Assembly (NCBI GenBank): GCA_937991555.1 | Contig: CALKHU010000154.1 | Location: 1 to 22,566, forward strand | Reading direction: 5' to 3' | From: an uncultured Caulobacter sp. | GTDB lineage: Bacteria; Pseudomonadota; Alphaproteobacteria; Caulobacterales; Caulobacteraceae | DNA length: 22,566 nt | In this document: in pieces, positions 20,120-22,566 of the stretch | How positions within the stretch are numbered: position 1 is the stretch's first letter | Layout of the letters: every line of letters starts with the position of its first letter | The notes under the pieces: generated by a model | What the model saw: the letters and a program-made list of their open reading frames with translations, nothing else | Database searches by the model: none | Told to the model about the DNA's origin: nothing | Position numbers and translations under genes: made by a program

Positions 20120-22566
20120 TCAGCCGGCCAGCGCCGCCTTGACCGCGGCGACGCCGTCGGCCGCCTTGCTGTCGTCCGGTGCGCCGCCCTGGGCGAAGTC
20201 GGGCTTGCCGCCGGCGCCCTGGCCGCCCATGGCGATCACGGCGGCCCGGGCCAAGTCGGCGGCGTTGAAGCGGCCGACGAGCTCGGGCGCGACAGCGACG
20301 GCCACGGCGGCCTTGCCGTCCGACACGCCCACCAGCGCGACGACGCCCGCCTGCTTGCGGAAGTCCTCGATCAGGCCGCGCAGCTCCTTGCCGCCGACGC
20401 CGTCCAGCACGCGGCCGATGAAGGCCACGCCGGCGACGTCCTCGGGACCGGCGGCCGCGGCGCCGCCGCCACCGCCCAGCGCGAGCTGCTTCTTCGCCTC
20501 GGCCAGCTGCTTCTCGAGCGTGCGACGCTGGGCCTCGAGCGCCTCGACCCGGGCCGCCACCTCGGCCACTGGAACCTTGAAGCGGTCGGCCAGATCGCGG
20601 GCGACTCCGGCCTGGTCGAGCAGGAAGCGGCGCGCCGCCTCGCCGGTCAGGGCCTCGATGCGCCGCACGCCGGCAGCGATGCCCTGCTCGGAAACGATCT
20701 TGAACAGGGCGATGTCGCCGGTGCGGCCGACGTGGGTGCCGCCGCAGAGCTCGACCGAATAGGCCTTGCTCTCGTCGGTCAGCGACCTGCCGAGGGTCAG
20801 GACGCGGACCTCGTCGCCGTACTTCTCGCCGAACAGGGCGACGGCGCCGGCGTCGATCGCCTCCTGCGGCTTCATCAGCTTCGTCTCCGCCGGGACGTTC
20901 TGGCGGATCACGGCGTTGACCTCGGCCTCGATGCGCTCGAGCTCGTCGGCGGTCAGCGGGCCGCCGTGGCTGAAGTCAAACCGCATCCGGTCGCCGTCGA
21001 CCATCTGGCCCTTCTGGGCGACGTGGGCGCCGAGCACATGGTGCAGCGCGGCGTGGACGAGGTGGGCGGCCGAGTGGTTCGACCGGGTGGTCAGACGCCG
21101 GTCCGGGTCGACGTGCAGGGCGGCGCGGTCGCCGACCTTCAGGTCGCCGGCGAGGATCTCCAGCGTGTGGACGTGCAGGTCGCCGGCCTGCTTCTGGGTG
21201 TCGGCCACCCGGGCCGAACCGCCGGCCCACTCGACGACGCCGGTGTCGCCGGCCTGGCCGCCGCTCTCGGCGTAGAAGGGCGTGGCGTCGAACACCGCCT
21301 GGACGGTCTGGCCGGCGCCGGCGGACGTCGCCTCGGCCCCCTCGACCATCAGGGCGACCAGGGTCCCGGTCGCGTCGACGGCCTCGTAGCCGGTGAATTC
21401 GGTCGCGCCGACGCGGTCGCGCACCGGGAACCAGGCCGTGGCCGAGGCCTGCTGGCCCGAGCCCTTCCAGTTCTCGCGGGCCCGCTCGCGCTGCTCCTCC
21501 ATGGCCCGGTCGAAGCCGTCGGTGTCGACGGTCAGCCCCCTGGCCCGGACCGCGTCCTGGGTCAGGTCGAGCGGGAAGCCATAGGTGTCGTAGAGCTTGA
21601 ACGCGACGTCGCCGGGCAGCACCCCGCCGGCGGCGAGCCCCGCGGTCGCCTCCTCGAGCAGCCCCATGCCGCGGCCGAGGGTGGTGCGGAAGCGCTCCTC
21701 CTCCTGGCGCAGGGTCTCGACGATCAGGGGCTCGGCCCGCTTCAGCTCCGGATAGGCGTCGCCCATCTGCTCGACCAGGGTCGGGGCCAGGCGGTGCATC
21801 AGCGGCTCGGCGGCGCCGAGCAGGTGGGCGTGGCGCATGGCGCGGCGCATGATCCGGCGCAGCACGTAGCCGCGGCCCTCGTTCGACGGCGAGACGCCGT
21901 CGGCGATCAGGAAGGACGACGAGCGCAGGTGGTCGGCGATGACCCGGTGCGACGGGGCGCGGTCGCCCTCGGCCCTGACGCCGGTGGCCGCCTCGCTGGC
22001 GCCGATCAGGGCGCGGAACAGGTCGACGTCGTAGTTGTCGTGCCGGCCCTGCAGGACGGCGGCGATGCGCTCCAGACCCATGCCGGTGTCGATCGAGGGC
22101 TTGGGCAGGCTGGTGCGCGAGCCGTCCTGATGCTGCTCGAACTGCATGAACACCAGGTTCCAGATCTCGATGAACCGGTCGCCGTCCTCGTCGGCGCTGC
22201 CCGGCGGGCCGCCGAAGATGCTGTCGCCGTGGTCGTAGAAGATCTCCGAGCACGGGCCGCAGGGGCCGGTGTCGCCCATGGACCAGAAGTTGTCGTTGGT
22301 GGCGATGCGGATGATGCGGTCATCGCCGAGGCCGGCGATCCTGCGCCACAGGCCGGCGGCCTCGTCGTCGGTGTGGTAGACCGTGACCAGCAGCTTTTCC
22401 TTCGGCAGGGCGAAGTCGCGGGTCAGCAGGGTCCAGGCGTGGTGGATCGCCTCTTCCTTGAAGTAGTCCCCGAAGCTGAAGTTGCCCAGCATCTCGAAGA
22501 AGGTGTGATGGCGGGCGGTGTAGCCGACGTTGTCGAGGTCGTTGTGCTTGCCGCCGGCGCGGACGC
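20120..22566 (-). CDS. alaS: Alanyl-tRNA synthetase (partial, N-terminus beyond the window)
   Basis: AlaRS attaches alanine to tRNA-Ala and edits mischarged Ser and Gly. About 815 codons are visible, against roughly 875-880 in complete bacterial enzymes, so only the first 60-70 residues lie outside. The visible part begins inside the catalytic domain (AGGKHNDLDNVGYTARHHTFFEMLGNFSFGDYF) and continues with WSMGDTGPCGPCSEIFYDHG, DTGMGLERIAAVLQG and RGYVLRRIMRRAMRHA. The editing domain has the zinc ligands HSAAHLVH and CGGTHVGRTGDI. A coiled-coil stretch (about VEALEAQRRTLEKQLAEAKKQL) leads to the C-Ala domain with GGG-rich linker and GGKPDFAQGG. Nothing is missing or broken. ATG 22492 is internal, not the start. 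Confidence 0.98.
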   Translation of the reverse strand, partial: VRAGGKHNDLDNVGYTARHHTFFEMLGNFSFGDYFKEEAIHHAWTLLTRDFALPKEKLLVTVYHTDDEAAGLWRRIAGLGDDRIIRIATNDNFWSMGDTGPCGPCSEIFYDHGDSIFGGPPGSADEDGDRFIEIWNLVFMQFEQHQDGSRTSLPKPSIDTGMGLERIAAVLQGRHDNYDVDLFRALIGASEAATGVRAEGDRAPSHRVIADHLRSSSFLIADGVSPSNEGRGYVLRRIMRRAMRHAHLLGAAEPLMHRLAPTLVEQMGDAYPELKRAEPLIVETLRQEEERFRTTLGRGMGLLEEATAGLAAGGVLPGDVAFKLYDTYGFPLDLTQDAVRARGLTVDTDGFDRAMEEQRERARENWKGSGQQASATAWFPVRDRVGATEFTGYEAVDATGTLVALMVEGAEATSAGAGQTVQAVFDATPFYAESGGQAGDTGVVEWAGGSARVADTQKQAGDLHVHTLEILAGDLKVGDRAALHVDPDRRLTTRSNHSAAHLVHAALHHVLGAHVAQKGQMVDGDRMRFDFSHGGPLTADELERIEAEVNAVIRQNVPAETKLMKPQEAIDAGAVALFGEKYGDEVRVLTLGRSLTDESKAYSVELCGGTHVGRTGDIALFKIVSEQGIAAGVRRIEALTGEAARRFLLDQAGVARDLADRFKVPVAEVAARVEALEAQRRTLEKQLAEAKKQLALGGGGGAAAAGPEDVAGVAFIGRVLDGVGGKELRGLIEDFRKQAGVVALVGVSDGKAAVAVAVAPELVGRFNAADLARAAVIAMGGQGAGGKPDFAQGGAPDDSKAADGVAAVKAALAG

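Overview
The window is GC-rich DNA (roughly two thirds G+C or more) with the gene content of a Caulobacteraceae alphaproteobacterium (Caulobacter, Phenylobacterium or Brevundimonas-like). The call rests on a recognisable hybrid kinase CckA in the same run as fliQ-fliR-flhB, CtrA-type TTAA-N7-TTAAC boxes in front of flagellar genes, and an EAL-domain gene close to alaS. I cannot fix the genus from sequence alone.

Left part (1-9413): the proline/alanine-rich tail of an unidentified protein is followed directly by a 972-residue exported TPR protein. A 349-base convergent gap follows, then the flagellar genes. fliO-fliP run leftward. flgB-flgC-fliE run rightward from a shared 89-base divergent region carrying a perfect CtrA box. 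Two genes with no obvious flagellar role come next: a small Tyr/Arg-rich exported protein and a glycerate-kinase-like P-loop kinase, convergent across a strong bidirectional terminator. fliQ-fliR-flhB-cckA then form a tightly packed rightward run behind a second CtrA-like box. Together these genes supply the export gate (FliP, FliQ, FliR, FlhB, with FliO for assembly) and the proximal rod (FlgB, FlgC, FliE). cckA encodes the kinase that feeds phosphate to CtrA, so its position suggests a feedback loop.

Middle (11547-15573): an AT-richer promoter-like stretch leads to a calcium-binding RTX protein of about 574 residues, built from three repeat modules and a serralysin-type C-terminal domain. 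It ends in a textbook terminator. A Tat-exported DUF885 peptidase-like protein follows and ends in another bidirectional terminator.

Right part (15582-22566): two leftward genes encode a small site-2-protease-like membrane metalloprotease and a PAS/degenerate-GGDEF/EAL protein. Divergent from them is a DUF2939 protein, then two overlapping paralogous VOC-fold genes. A 424-base gap without a convincing gene separates these from alaS, which runs leftward and is cut by the right edge of the window (its N-terminus lies outside).

I found no RNA genes, CRISPR array, insertion sequence or phage genes, and no clear undescribed multi-gene system. The most interesting points are the CtrA-box/CckA circuit, the large TPR protein beside the flagellar genes, the RTX protein without an enzymatic domain, the degenerate EAL protein, and the two structured non-coding gaps.
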